64,000 nucleotides of DNA. It comes from Paenibacillus sp. FSL K6-0276. Lineage in GTDB: Bacteria > Bacillota > Bacilli > Paenibacillales > Paenibacillaceae. Below, piece after piece: positions 1 to 9,069 of the stretch; the stretch's first letter is position 1, and each line of letters begins with the position of its first letter. Position numbers and translations under genes: made by a program. The DNA lies in the NCBI RefSeq assembly GCF_037977235.1, contig NZ_CP150276.1:992001-1056000 (forward strand), read 5' to 3'. The notes under the pieces were generated by a model. It was not told the origin of the DNA. It was given only the letters and a program-made list of their open reading frames with translations, and searched no databases.

Positions 1-411
1 GGTCCATGGCTACACAAAGCTAAGCAAAGTGATGAAGTGATGATCGTACTCGGAGTAAATGATATTGATATTGGATGCCGTTCGGCGGACGAGCTGCTTG
101 GTGATTTGACGACCATTATTTCTAAGATCAAGGGGGGAAATGCTGAAGCTAGTATTATTCTAGGTACGGTACCGCCGTTCAATTTTCAGGGTGAAAGAGA
201 AGAGACTTGGCGCAAGGTGAATCGTGAGATTTTGTCCAATCCGCCTGCAGGAGTGAGTCGTGTCTTTGATATAGCAAGCCTATTGTCGTTGCCTGCACCA
301 GATGATCACCGGATCAGACCGGAGTTTATGAGTGGAACAGACGACCCGCACCCGAACGGCATAGCCGGTAAGACGGTCGCGGACGCCTTCTTAAGCTGGT
401 TTAATCATTGA
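1..411 (+). CDS. SGNH/GDSL-type hydrolase, C-terminal part
   Basis: The frame is open to the left window edge, so this is the C-terminal part of a longer gene; the GTG at 37 is not a convincing start. The visible part has the block III GVND motif (GVNDIDIG) and, near the end, a D-x-x-H block (DDPHPNG) that supplies the catalytic Asp and His in SGNH hydrolases. The catalytic Ser block would lie left of the window. Members hydrolyse acyl or acetyl esters, often on polysaccharides. The proximity of GH42 sequences suggests a sugar-related role, but that is inference. The last 11 bases overlap the 3' end of the convergent AraC remnant. Confidence 0.8.
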   Translation, partial: GPWLHKAKQSDEVMIVLGVNDIDIGCRSADELLGDLTTIISKIKGGNAEASIILGTVPPFNFQGEREETWRKVNREILSNPPAGVSRVFDIASLLSLPAPDDHRIRPEFMSGTDDPHPNGIAGKTVADAFLSWFNH

Positions 412-660
412 ATTGATTTCGGTAGTCCTTGGGTGATGCGCCAACCTGCTTCTTGAATACCTTGCTAAAGTACTTCACATCATGAAAACCGATCATTTCT
501 GAAATTTGCGATAGTTTCAGACGAGGGTTCTGCATTAGCAATTTAGCCTTATCTATCCGGACGTTAACGATGAAATCGGAGAAATTAATGCCATATTCCT
601 GTTTGGATCGGCGTGAAATATATTCACGGCTAACATAGAACCTTCCGGCTAACGTTGTCT
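401..660 (-). pseudogene. AraC-type DNA-binding domain remnant (YesN-like response regulator tail)
   Basis: Leftward reading gives a clean AraC/XylS double helix-turn-helix: FYVSREYISRRSKQEYG, then LSQISEMIGFHDVKYFSKVF and a QVGASPKDYR ending. This is the C-terminal domain of an AraC regulator, most like response regulators of the YesN type. Upstream (rightward) of about 660 the homology stops and the DNA instead encodes, on the other strand, a GH42 galactosidase fragment. The frame stays open to 820 only by chance. The N-terminal domain is missing, so a working regulator is unlikely. Confidence 0.75.
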
Positions 661-1144
661 GGAGGAATTTGCACATGCTGGCGGGACCTTGCTTATTACT
701 AACCGAAGTGGCGTCAAAAATATAAATAACATCGCAGTCATGCAGCCACTCCCAGGGCTTCTGAGTTATTGCACAGGTGTTGAAGTGCTGGAGTATGATC
801 CGATTGGTGCTGAAACACATACGGTCGTTGATGCTGAGGGTAACAAATATGAATGCACGCAGTGGTGCGACATACTAAGACCTGTTGTGGCACGTCCGAT
901 TGCTTGGTATGGCGATGATTTCTACAGTGGATCTCCGGCCGTAACCGTCAATGCTTTCGGGAAAGGTCAGGTCTATTACTTCGGGACTCATATGGAAGAG
1001 AGATTCTAGTCAGTTCTATTGGAGAGCCTAGCGAAGGAGAAAGGATTGTTACGATTTGAGGGATTGCCGGATGGAGTACAGGCCTCTGTGCGTTCAGGAG
1101 AGCTGCTACTTGAGCCATATGGCGTAGAAATTCTGGAGATGTGA
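656..1144 (+). pseudogene. GH42 beta-galactosidase C-terminal remnant
   Basis: From about 656 the plus strand reads the trimerisation and C-terminal part of a GH42 beta-galactosidase: EEFAHAGGTLLITNRSGVK, then PLPGLLSYCTGVEVLEYDPIG and YGDDFYSGSPAVTVNAFGKG. A frameshift near 1005 moves the reading to another frame, which continues ESLAKEKGLLRFEGLPDG and ends EPYGVEILEM at the TGA at 1142-1144. The catalytic TIM barrel is absent. It has its own ending and is not a copy of the intact GH42 gene at 2525. It lies head to head with the AraC remnant, as expected if one deletion removed the 5' ends of both members of a divergent pair. Confidence 0.8.
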
Positions 1145-1206
1145 AAGGATTCAACGTAACTGTCGATGGGAGGGTCATAATTATCTCCTTCGCGTGTTCG
1201 AATCCT

Positions 1207-1239
1207 TTCGATTGCATTCTGTGCAATAGAATGCTCGAA
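1207..1239. repeat. Hairpin-forming inverted repeat
   Basis: TTCGATTGCATTCT (1207-1220) pairs with AGAATGCTCGAA (1228-1239) apart from one bulged base, around a 7-nt loop. No T-run follows. It lies just downstream of the GH42 remnant. Confidence 0.5.
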
Positions 1240-1240
1240 A

Positions 1241-1571
1241 TGAGATGAAAAGGTGCATTTACCAAGTGTAAACTCTCTTCCCCGCTGAATAGATGCACTT
1301 TCTACACTTACTTAGCGTGCTCCGGATATTAAACGGTTTTAGATGTATTTAGTGCAGCTATAATGCGGAGTATCCCGGTTCACAGCCAAATGCCGAGAAT
1401 ACACTTATATGGATATTCTCTGCTGAACAGGTTGTTTTAAGTGTACAAAATGCAATTACTCTGTCGCACATGCCCATACTAATGAGATCCACACAGCGAT
1501 GGCTACGTCATACGCAACCTTATGTAGCAATTCACTACGCAGAAGGCGATTAAGCTTTACACCTTAGAGTG
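1241..1571. other. Intergenic stretch without a convincing gene
   Basis: About 330 bases between the GH42 remnant and the end of the leftward AraC gene. Short motifs recur irregularly (GTGCATTTA near 1255, ATGCACTTT near 1289, ATGTATTTAGTGCA near 1343, ATGCAATTA near 1449). I see no open frame with a ribosome binding site and no strict periodicity. It resembles a degenerate dispersed repeat, but that would need other copies in the genome to confirm. Confidence 0.4.
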
Positions 1572-2414
1572 TTAGTGAAGTCTTCTAAACTGCTCTGGCG
1601 TAGTTCCAGACTGCTTTCGAAATGTGGCTACATAATGGCTGACATCACGGAAGCCGACTCTCTGCGAGATGATCTTTACAGTAAGATCCGGCTGGCTTAC
1701 GAGCATTTCTTTGCTTTTGCGGATACGTAACCGTACGAAATAGGCATAAGGAGATAGCCCAAAAGTTTGTATGAATAGGTTGTTGAGATAACGTCCTGAT
1801 ACTCCGAGTTGATCGGCCAGATCATTAAGTCCGAGATCAGGATCACCATAATGACTGTCCATCCATTTCAGTAAAGGCTGCAGCTTATCCACATTGCGGG
1901 ATATCGTCGTGTTGTTATGTAGTTGCCCATATTTGCTCAAAGTAAGCAGAAAGCGATAAGCATCTGTGGAGGCGGTCAGACCAAACATGTCCTGTGAGGC
2001 ATCATATTGATCAAGTATTTTCCTTAGCAGTTTGGAGAGAGGCGCCTCTTTTTCCCAGCGGTAAAAAGAATTCATATTCATCCCCAGCGTCTCCAAAATA
2101 GACCCTGCGGAGCTGCCTCCGAACGTTAAATAAGAGGTGCTCCAGTTAGCAGCCGAAGCTTCATAGCGATGTGGGGTATAGGGAAGAAGTAATACACCAC
2201 TGCCTGCGGTAAGGGAGAAGCTTTTATTCTCAAAATGAATCACCCCTTCACCAGACGCCGTTTGGAGCCAATGATAGGTTTCGTAGCCATCTGGGCGAGA
2301 TACTTTTTCTTGTTGATGATTGTGGCCGATACTGTCTAATGTGATAGGCAGATGTTGTCCACCCTCATGGGGGAACACAATTCTACGATAAACGATTCCC
2401 TTCAATGACTTCAT
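1572..2414 (-). CDS. AraC family transcriptional regulator
   Basis: A 280-residue regulator with an N-terminal cupin-like sugar-sensing domain (about residues 20-150, including YHWLQTASGEGVIHFENK) and a C-terminal pair of AraC helix-turn-helix motifs (LNDLADQLGVSGRYLNNLF and VKIISQRVGFRDVSHYVATF). Length and domain order are normal for the AraC/RhaS type. It is divergent from the GH42 galactosidase at 2525; the roughly 110-bp spacer is very AT-rich and presumably holds both promoters. The likely role is activation of the galactosidase in response to a galactoside or plant-derived oligosaccharide. The ligand is not visible. Confidence 0.88.
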   Translation of the reverse strand: MKSLKGIVYRRIVFPHEGGQHLPITLDSIGHNHQQEKVSRPDGYETYHWLQTASGEGVIHFENKSFSLTAGSGVLLLPYTPHRYEASAANWSTSYLTFGGSSAGSILETLGMNMNSFYRWEKEAPLSKLLRKILDQYDASQDMFGLTASTDAYRFLLTLSKYGQLHNNTTISRNVDKLQPLLKWMDSHYGDPDLGLNDLADQLGVSGRYLNNLFIQTFGLSPYAYFVRLRIRKSKEMLVSQPDLTVKIISQRVGFRDVSHYVATFRKQSGTTPEQFRRLH

Positions 2415-2524
2415 CTCCTCTTAGTTCCATATTCTTATATGCTGGGAAGATTATTTTATATTTATAGCGTAAGATTAACCGATTACAATATATATATAAT
2501 TATACTATAAAGGATGTGCGAAGT

Positions 2525-4555
2525 GTGATTAACGATAAATTACCTAAGATTTGGTACGGTGGAGATTACAATCCAGAGCAATGGGATGCGCCTGTATGGG
2601 CAGAGGATGAGCGGATGTTTAAGCTGGCAGGAATTGATGTTGCTACAATTAATGTATTTTCCTGGGCGCTGATCCAACCTTCCGAAGACACTTATGATTT
2701 CTCATCACTAGATGAATTAATGGATAGACTATATAAAAATGGTACTTACGTATGTCTGGCAACAGGTACAGGAGCGCACCCAGCTTGGATGGCTCATCGT
2801 TATCCTGAAGTTACTCGTGTTGATGTGAAGGGCAGAAAACGCAAGTTCGGTGGACGTCATAACTCGAATCCAAACAGTCCAGTTTACCGCAAGTTTGCAG
2901 CGAAGCTGGCAGGAAAGCTGGCTGAACGTTATAAGGATCATCCAGCGCTGGTAGCTTGGCATATTTCGAATGAGTTCAGTAACTATGATTATTCTGATTT
3001 ATCTGAAGCGGCATTCCGTGTCTGGCTGAAGGATCGTTATGGTTCTTTGGATGCATTAAATAAAGCATGGAATACCCGTTTTTGGGGACATACGTTTTAT
3101 GATTGGGAAGAAATTGTACTGCCAAGTGAGCTGAGTGAAGAATGGGACGGCAACCGCACCAACTTCCAAGGCATATCATTAGACTTTCGTAGATTTATGT
3201 CGCATAGCTTGCTGGAATGCTACAAAATTGAGAGCGATGCGATTAAGGAGCACAGTCCTAACGTACCGGTTACCACTAACTTGATGGGCTTTTATGATGA
3301 ACTGGACTATTTTGAGTGGGCTAAACATATGGACGTTATTTCTTGGGACAACTATCCTTCACTCGATACACCAGTGAGTTTCACAGCCATGGCGCATGAT
3401 CTCATGCGTGGATTGAAGAATGGACAACCGTTCATGCTGATGGAGCAAACGCCAAGCCAGCAGAACTGGCAGCCGTATAACTCTCTGAAACGTCCAGGGG
3501 TTATGCGCTTGTGGAGTTATCAGGCTGTAGCGCGTGGTGCGGACACTGTTCTGTTCTTCCAACTGCGTCGTTCGATAGGTGCATGTGAGAAGTATCATGG
3601 AGCTGTTATTGAGCATGTGGGACATGAGCACACGCGTGTATTCCGTGAATGCGCTGAGCTAGGTAAAGAGCTGGGGCAGCTTGGAGATCAACTATTGGAT
3701 GCGCGCAGTGCAGCTAAAGTAGGGATTATTTATGACTGGGAAAACCGTTGGGCAATTAACCTTTCAAGCGGACCATCCGTTGCTTTGGATTATGTGAATG
3801 AGATCCATAAATATTATGATGCGCTGTATCAGCAAAATATCGAAGCCGATATGATCGGTGTCGAAGAGAATTTGTTCAAATATGAGATTGTAATCGCACC
3901 AGTGATGTATATGATTAAGCCAGGTTTTGCAGAGAAGGTTGAAGCTTTTGTAAAAGCGGGCGGTACATTCATTACGACTTATTTCAGTGGTATTGTTAAT
4001 GAGAAGGACCTCGTAACCGTAGGTGGATACCCTGGGGAATTGCGTAAGGTACTCGGTATCTGGGCAGAGGAAATTGATGCACTGCTGCCAGGGATGAGCA
4101 ACGAGCTTGTGATGGGCAAAGAGTGGGGCAAATTGAGTGGTTCTTATAAATGTGATCTGCTCTGCGATCTGATTCATGCTGAAGGTGCAGAAGTTTTGGC
4201 AGAATACGGTTCTGATTTCTATAAAGGAATGCCTGCGCTGACTGTGAATAAATTTGGCGAAGGAAAAGCTTACTACGTGGCTACTAGCCCAGAAGCTGAA
4301 TTCTTGAAAGGATTCTTAGCCAATCTGTGTGCCGAAAAGAACATTCAACCGTTAGTAACTGCACCGGAAGGTATCGAATCTGTGCAACGTGTGAAGGAAG
4401 GCGTATCTTACCTGTTCTTGCTGAACCACACCACTGGTGATTTGAGTGCGGATATTGGTGCTACTGAGCGTACGGATCTTCTGACTGGCAATAAAGTTAG
4501 CGGTTCTGCTGTTGTGCCAGCTCGTGGAGTATTGATTTTGTCTGATAAGAACTAG
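2525..4555 (+). CDS. Beta-galactosidase, glycoside hydrolase family 42
   Basis: A full-length GH42 enzyme (676 residues from the chosen start) that cleaves terminal beta-galactosides. The TIM barrel begins IWYGGDYNPEQWD. The acid/base Glu is in AWHISNEFSNYD (near residue 150) and the nucleophile Glu in FMLMEQTPSQQNW (near residue 307). The trimerisation domain and a small C-terminal beta domain follow. I prefer the GTG at 2525 because AAAGGA (2509-2513 region) is too close to the in-frame GTG at 2516. No signal peptide, so it is cytoplasmic. It is divergent from its probable AraC regulator and is followed by a strong terminator. No sugar transporter gene is adjacent. Confidence 0.93.
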   Translation: MINDKLPKIWYGGDYNPEQWDAPVWAEDERMFKLAGIDVATINVFSWALIQPSEDTYDFSSLDELMDRLYKNGTYVCLATGTGAHPAWMAHRYPEVTRVDVKGRKRKFGGRHNSNPNSPVYRKFAAKLAGKLAERYKDHPALVAWHISNEFSNYDYSDLSEAAFRVWLKDRYGSLDALNKAWNTRFWGHTFYDWEEIVLPSELSEEWDGNRTNFQGISLDFRRFMSHSLLECYKIESDAIKEHSPNVPVTTNLMGFYDELDYFEWAKHMDVISWDNYPSLDTPVSFTAMAHDLMRGLKNGQPFMLMEQTPSQQNWQPYNSLKRPGVMRLWSYQAVARGADTVLFFQLRRSIGACEKYHGAVIEHVGHEHTRVFRECAELGKELGQLGDQLLDARSAAKVGIIYDWENRWAINLSSGPSVALDYVNEIHKYYDALYQQNIEADMIGVEENLFKYEIVIAPVMYMIKPGFAEKVEAFVKAGGTFITTYFSGIVNEKDLVTVGGYPGELRKVLGIWAEEIDALLPGMSNELVMGKEWGKLSGSYKCDLLCDLIHAEGAEVLAEYGSDFYKGMPALTVNKFGEGKAYYVATSPEAEFLKGFLANLCAEKNIQPLVTAPEGIESVQRVKEGVSYLFLLNHTTGDLSADIGATERTDLLTGNKVSGSAVVPARGVLILSDKN

Positions 4556-4568
4556 TTCATGTTATATT

Positions 4569-4613
4569 AAAAGATCTCCGGGGAACCAGCTTGTCCCCTG
4601 AGATCTTTTTTTT
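4569..4613 (+). terminator. Rho-independent terminator after the GH42 gene
   Basis: AAAAGATCTCCGGGG pairs with CCCCTGAGATCTTTT apart from one mismatch, followed by a T-run. Confidence 0.9.
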
Positions 4614-4629
4614 GTTACGTAGCATTTCA

Positions 4630-4911
4630 TTAGCTGCTGCTGCTCGTGCTGTCATCTGGATCGGTTCCTCCGGGATTGCCATTACTTAATGTAATGCTCT
4701 CCGCCACGGTGGAATCTGATTTAAGCGTATATTGGATGATATCATCAGCTTTCAGTTCTGCTAAGGTGATCGCATTTCTTAACACGTGCCATTGTCGAAG
4801 GTAACGGCTACAATTTTAGTGTCCGCATCAATCGTAAGGTCTGTGGTTTCTTCGGAGAAGGTTTGCTGCATTCTGTCTCCCTGAGATCATAAAAGGGATG
4901 AATCTCATCAT
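4630..4911 (-). pseudogene. Small hypothetical protein gene broken by frameshifts
   Basis: Leftward, an AAGAGGAG ribosome binding site precedes ATG at 4911 (MMRFIPFMISG). The sensible reading then jumps frame near 4880 to MQQTFSEETTDLTIDADTK and again near 4785 to NAITLAELKADDIIQYTLK. It ends in a Ser-rich tail at the TAA at 4630-4632. Joining the three frames gives one coherent protein of roughly 93 residues. I do not recognise the family. Two indels in such a short gene suggest decay, although sequence error cannot be excluded. Confidence 0.6.
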
Positions 4912-5075
4912 TTTTTTCTCCTCTTTAGTAGTTTAGAAATGATTTAGAAGAAATATAACAGACGGTTCTGAAAAATTGCTTAATATCAGCTGAAAGTTTG
5001 CCTAAGAAATGAAGTGCGCAAATGATATATAATGAACAATTAAGTGGATTACAACGTTCAGGAAAGAGGCAGCAC

Positions 5076-5633
5076 ATGAAGACATTACTGGTAACTGGGT
5101 ATCGTGCGCACGAGCTCGGTATTTTTGACAATAAGCATCAAGGGATTCCTTATATCAAAAAAGCACTGGCTAACCGATTAAAACCCTTAATCGAAGAAGG
5201 TGTAGAGTGGGTGATTACGCCCGGGCAATATGGTGTGGATCTGTGGGCATGCGAGGTGGTGAGCGAACTTAAGACGCAGTATCCGGACTTAAAGCTTGGG
5301 ATCATTACAGCGCATACTGGACAGGAGGAGAAGTGGAAAGAAGAGAAGCAGAACGAGTATAGGCGTATTATTGCGGGTGCGGACTTCTTCGGGGCGGTCA
5401 GTAATGCTCCATATGACGGTAGCTGGCAGTTTCGGGCCAGAGATGACTTGTTGTTCCGCAAAAGCGACGGGATATTGCTCTTTTATGATGAGGATGCGGC
5501 GGAGGGTAGTCCGAAGTTTTTTAAAGAGCGGGCGCTGAAGCTGCATGCTGAAAGAGAGTATGAGTTGTTTCTAATTCACTCCGATGAAATTCAGAATATT
5601 GCCGATGAAGAGAATCAGCGTGACTATGAGTAA
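5076..5633 (+). CDS. YpsA/DUF1273-like SLOG superfamily protein
   Basis: A 185-residue protein starting MKTLLVTGYRAHELGIFDNK, the typical start of the YpsA (DUF1273) family, with the glycine-rich Rossmann-like SLOG fold. A second conserved stretch reads WVITPGQYGVDLWACEVV. The ATG at 5076 has a GGAAAGAGG site 6 nt upstream, so I reject the longer frame from 5022. In Bacillus, YpsA is linked to cell-division and stress phenotypes and sits near gpsB; here it is alone, between a pseudogene and a terminator. SLOG proteins are thought to bind nucleotide-derived ligands. The ligand here is unknown. Confidence 0.85.
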   Translation: MKTLLVTGYRAHELGIFDNKHQGIPYIKKALANRLKPLIEEGVEWVITPGQYGVDLWACEVVSELKTQYPDLKLGIITAHTGQEEKWKEEKQNEYRRIIAGADFFGAVSNAPYDGSWQFRARDDLLFRKSDGILLFYDEDAAEGSPKFFKERALKLHAEREYELFLIHSDEIQNIADEENQRDYE

Positions 5634-5656
5634 GTATATGTAGAGTTTGGAAGATG

Positions 5657-5704
5657 AAAAAGCCCGTAAACAGTGAATGAGACAATCACCGTTTACGGGC
5701 TTTT
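5657..5704. terminator. Bidirectional terminator between ypsA-like gene and amidase
   Basis: AAAAAGCCCGTAAAC with GTGA pairs with TCAC plus GTTTACGGGCTTTT around a short loop. A- and T-runs on the two sides allow use from both convergent genes. Confidence 0.9.
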
Positions 5705-5726
5705 AGATATCGGTGAAAAAGCGTGA

Positions 5727-7184
5727 TCAGATAAAGCTCTTTAGCGATGGCGCTTTTCGTACCTTGTAGTGCTGTTCATAAGCATAGGCGAGCTTGATGA
5801 GTGTAGGCTCTTGATAAGCTTTTGCTGAGAAAGTCACTCCGAAGGGGGCGCCGGCTGATGTATAGCCGGAAGGCACAACAATGGACGGATATCCTGCTCT
5901 GGAGGTAATTCTGGCGCCGAAATCGGCTGGGAACAGCAGGGCATCCAGATTGTACTCCTTCATGGTGGCGTCGATTCCTTCTTCCTTGCACAGCTTCAGG
6001 TCGGTCGCACGGTGTCGCAAATACTTTGGCTCGGTTTGTGTGCCGGAAGAGGTATACTCCGCATCTATTAACGTAGATTGGCCAAATCTTAAAGTCTCCA
6101 CAGGATGTGCATGGTTAAAATCTATAATATCCTTCAAGGTTCGCATCGGTGCCCCAGGACCCAAACGAGATAAATAAGCGTTCAGTGATGTTTTGAATTC
6201 GTTCAGTACAACCGATGAGTAACTAATTTCTCGGGCGGTCTTAATATCCGCAGGATCAATGATGGTAGCTCCAAGCTCTCTCATTCTATCTACAGAAGCA
6301 TTGAACAGTGCAAGTTGCTCTTCTGTCAGCTCCTCGAAATAATAATCTCGCGGGATACCTATTCGGACACCTTGCAAACCATTGGCGTCTAGGAATACAG
6401 TGTAATCCTCATGGATTTTACCTGTATTCGTTCCCATAGCTGCATCGTGATTATCGTTGCCCAGCATTGCGTTTAGCAGCAACACGGTATCATGAACCGT
6501 TCTGGCCATAGGACCAGCGGTGTCTTGCGTATTGGAGAGCGGAAGGATTCCCGAACGGCTGAGCAGTCCTACGGTCGGTTTAATGCCGATGATGGAGCCC
6601 AAATTACCAGGGTTAAGGATCGATCCAGAGGTCTCTGTGCCAACAGAGACTGTACAGAAGTTACAAGCGACTGCTACTGCTGAGCCAGAACTGGAGCCTC
6701 CGGTTGGTGTAGATATATTGTAGGGGTTAAGGACTTGCCCACCGCGGGAACTGTAGCCAGAAGGCATGCCGTTCGTCATAAAATTGGCGAATTCGGTCAT
6801 ATTGGCTTTACCCATAATGATCGCTCCGGCCTCACGCAGCTTGGTAACTATAAACGCATCTTCCCCGGCAAAAGAATTCGCCAAAGCTAGCGAACCCGCA
6901 CTAGTATGCATTTTGTCCCCAGTATTGATGTTATCCTTCAATAACACAGGTATGCCGTGCAAGGGCCCACGTGGGCCTTTGATCGCACGTTCCACATCCA
7001 GAGATTCTGCGATAAACAACGCATCAGGATTGATCTCCAGCACAGAGTTAATCGTCAAGCCATTTTTGTCATGATCAGCTATGCGTTCATAATACATGAG
7101 AACTAGTTGTTTTGACGTAATTTCTCCGGATTCTAATGCAGCCTGGATCTCCGGTATAGTGGCTTCTACGATTTCAAAACTCAT
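5727..7184 (-). CDS. Amidase (amidase-signature family)
   Basis: A 485-residue amidase-signature hydrolase. The catalytic Lys is K83 (GIPVLLKDNINT), the Gly/Ser-rich block is TGGSSSGSA at 161-169, and the nucleophile Ser lies in GTETSGSI (S188), so the Ser-cisSer-Lys triad is present. Length and order match stand-alone amidases such as those annotated as GatA-like or peptide amidases. No gatB or gatC neighbours occur, so it is not the tRNA amidotransferase. There is no signal peptide. It is transcribed alone towards the terminator at 5657. The substrate amide cannot be deduced. Confidence 0.9.
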   Translation of the reverse strand: MSFEIVEATIPEIQAALESGEITSKQLVLMYYERIADHDKNGLTINSVLEINPDALFIAESLDVERAIKGPRGPLHGIPVLLKDNINTGDKMHTSAGSLALANSFAGEDAFIVTKLREAGAIIMGKANMTEFANFMTNGMPSGYSSRGGQVLNPYNISTPTGGSSSGSAVAVACNFCTVSVGTETSGSILNPGNLGSIIGIKPTVGLLSRSGILPLSNTQDTAGPMARTVHDTVLLLNAMLGNDNHDAAMGTNTGKIHEDYTVFLDANGLQGVRIGIPRDYYFEELTEEQLALFNASVDRMRELGATIIDPADIKTAREISYSSVVLNEFKTSLNAYLSRLGPGAPMRTLKDIIDFNHAHPVETLRFGQSTLIDAEYTSSGTQTEPKYLRHRATDLKLCKEEGIDATMKEYNLDALLFPADFGARITSRAGYPSIVVPSGYTSAGAPFGVTFSAKAYQEPTLIKLAYAYEQHYKVRKAPSLKSFI

Positions 7185-7352
7185 GTGCGTTCACGCTTCT
7201 TTCCCTTTAAGATATAGCTTCTCCTTCATCTAACCATAATTTGGGTGTTGTTGGTAGTGTTCTTTTTAGACTTACATTATGATTTGCCATTTGATATATT
7301 CAGGTGTGAAATGTATTGTTTTTATTTTTTTAGATTAGGGAGCTAATGGAAT

Positions 7353-8023
7353 ATGATAAACAACAAATATCCTTCAAAAATCATCATTCTTTTCTTAGTA
7401 ATGCTAACGTTTACTTTTTGTGCTTCGATTCAAACAATTTGTTAACGGCAAAGAGAATGAACAAGTAATGAAGGCGATCAGCTCTCAGAATAATACGCTC
7501 GTCCCTTTGAGTTCTCTAACATGGATAATAAAGAGATCTTTATAAATTTAAAATCCGGTGCTAAAAAGATAATAAGGACGATCTCTAAAGAAAAAGACCC
7601 CATGCCGATTCAAAAACAAGAGAATTGTTCGGAAGTAACCAATAAAGTGGGTATAGATAATATTGGTGGAGACGTATATAACTACCGGACTTTTCAATAA
7701 ATCAGGCCTGTGTTAGTTCCAACCATTCTCAACAAAATGCTTTTGAAGAATGGCGGAAAAACAATTCTGGATTCTCGGAAGTAGGTAGTAACACCGTGTC
7801 AGTCCGTAGATATGTTCAAGATCAAGCGGGTGGTCTGCAAAATTTGGTAATACCGGAAAATAGTATAGAACAACTGATTTTGGTAGCTCCTGTTGGAAAA
7901 GAAGATAGATTAGTGGTGGAGGGCAGTTATATCGTGGATCATTTCTTGGATATAGCTTGTATGCTTACAATTGAAAAGAGGTGTTCGAATCGCCAAATCA
8001 AATGGCAGTTGGAACACCTCTTT
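7353..8023 (+). pseudogene. Decayed gene for a secreted or surface protein
   Basis: ATG at 7353 opens a signal-peptide-like frame (MINNKYPSKIIILFLVML) that stops after 30 codons. Coherent protein then continues in other frames: FVNGKENEQVMKAISSQNN near 7430, then DNKEIFINLKSGAKKIIRT near 7530, which stops near 7700. The last part reads SNHSQQNAFEEWRKNNSG into VRRYVQDQAGGLQNLVIPE and VEGSYIVDHFLDIACM. At least three frame changes or stops show decay. I do not recognise the family. A terminator hairpin closes the unit, and some bases of it are read through as apparent coding sequence. Confidence 0.55.
7975..8023 (+). terminator. Terminator-like hairpin at the end of the decayed gene
   Basis: AAAGAGGTGTTC (7975-7986) pairs with GAACACCTCTTT (8012-8023) across a 25-nt spacer. 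The A/T-rich ends could serve both this unit and the convergent gene at 8038. Confidence 0.65.
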
Positions 8024-8037
8024 GAGAGGAGTGACGC

Positions 8038-8529
8038 TTAACCCTGCGGTGTAAATCCCTCTTCCGCTAAATATTCTTTAGCTTCCTCAAGGGTTTCAAA
8101 CGCCATTTCCAGATTGAGATCGGCATAGACATACCATAAATCATCCTCAAGCTTTAGTGTTAGGGTATGGCCTTCATCATTAGTCCAGAGTGAATCGGCG
8201 GATGCAGCAGTTTTTTTCTTTCTTTTGCTCGCTACAGGGGCTTCCGGAATGTAAATAGACAAAGAAGTGATAGCGGCATCTAAGAGACTCCGCAGTTCGG
8301 ACTCCGAGTAGTCGCGAATGTTCACGAATCCCTTATCATCTGTCTCGTAGCCCCGCAGTAATCCTGCGAATACATAACCATTACCGTTTGGATGCAGGTG
8401 AAAGGCAACAGTTTTCTTGTCATGCTGGCTTTCCTCATAGTGATAGTTCACGCGTCCAAGGGATACGTTCTTGCGTTCCAACTGGGGATAAGAATCAAGA
8501 ATCGCTAATTTCTGTTCAAAAGTAAGCAT
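8038..8529 (-). CDS. Conserved hypothetical protein
   Basis: A 163-residue soluble protein starting MLTFEQKLAILDSYPQLERK, with GGAGG seven bases upstream of the ATG at 8529; the longer frame to 8562 lacks a site. The N-terminal half is a mixed alpha/beta module (HYEESQHDKKTVAFHLHPNG). A basic linker follows (SKRKKKT, near residue 115) and then a small C-terminal module (WTNDEGHTLTLKLEDDLW). I do not recognise a named family with certainty. No signal peptide, membrane segment or catalytic motif is evident. It is a single gene. Confidence 0.7.
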   Translation of the reverse strand: MLTFEQKLAILDSYPQLERKNVSLGRVNYHYEESQHDKKTVAFHLHPNGNGYVFAGLLRGYETDDKGFVNIRDYSESELRSLLDAAITSLSIYIPEAPVASKRKKKTAASADSLWTNDEGHTLTLKLEDDLWYVYADLNLEMAFETLEEAKEYLAEEGFTPQG

Positions 8530-8598
8530 ATATAGCCTCCGGTTTTCGGTGTTATTGTGCAAATGATTATACCATGATGATGTGCCGCAGCCTAATAT

Positions 8599-8978
8599 TT
8601 AGTGATCCAGCGGCAGGGATAGCACGAAGGTGCAGCCTTCGTCTGAGTGCTTCTCAAGCACAAGGCTTCCGTTCATAGATTCTGCTAACAGATGACTGAA
8701 GGTTAAGCCGAGTCCTAGACCGCGTAGTGTGCTCTGTTTGTTGCTGCCCGGAAGAATGCTCGAAGACATGCTCTCTATAATTCGATGAGATGCCAAGCCC
8801 ATTATCCTGAACACGGATTTCGGCAATGCCATGGCCTTGCTGTTCAAACAATTCTACTGTAAGCTGCACCATTCGATCTGGAGCTTTGGCATGAACGAGC
8901 ATAATTATGGGAGTGTGCAGATCAGACTGTTTGCTTGGAAAGCCGTGTATCAAGGAGGTGTGATTGAACTTGTTGATC
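8599..8978 (-). pseudogene. Sensor histidine kinase remnant (HATPase domain only)
   Basis: Leftward reading gives the ATP-binding domain of a histidine kinase: SLIHGFPSKQSD (N-box region), then IRVQDNGLGIS (G1 box), then after a frame change near 8790 LGLGLTFSHLLAESMNGSL (G2 box) and GCTFVLSLPLDH at the end. The dimerisation and sensor parts are missing and the two halves lie in different frames, so the gene is not functional. No cognate response regulator is adjacent. Confidence 0.75.
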
Positions 8979-9069
8979 ACGACGAATACAATTGGGTGTT
9001 CTCGGCTGATGGTGGGATCGAATCAAGGTTGAGGGCAGTCTGAAGATCAGATAGAAAGGAAGAACTCAA

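Noticed and set aside
689..1009. Separate 106-residue gene
   Set aside because: It is the middle part of the GH42 remnant; homology extends left of its start and continues in another frame to 1144.
948..1298. Minus-strand ORF of 116 codons
   Set aside because: It is antisense to the GH42 remnant, has no recognisable protein features and no good ribosome binding site.
1241..1571. Tandem repeat array
   Set aside because: Similar short motifs recur, but at irregular spacing with no stable period.
5076..5633. Defence-system nucleotide sensor (SLOG domain)
   Set aside because: Although SLOG domains occur in defence systems, the protein matches the housekeeping YpsA group and has no effector gene beside it.
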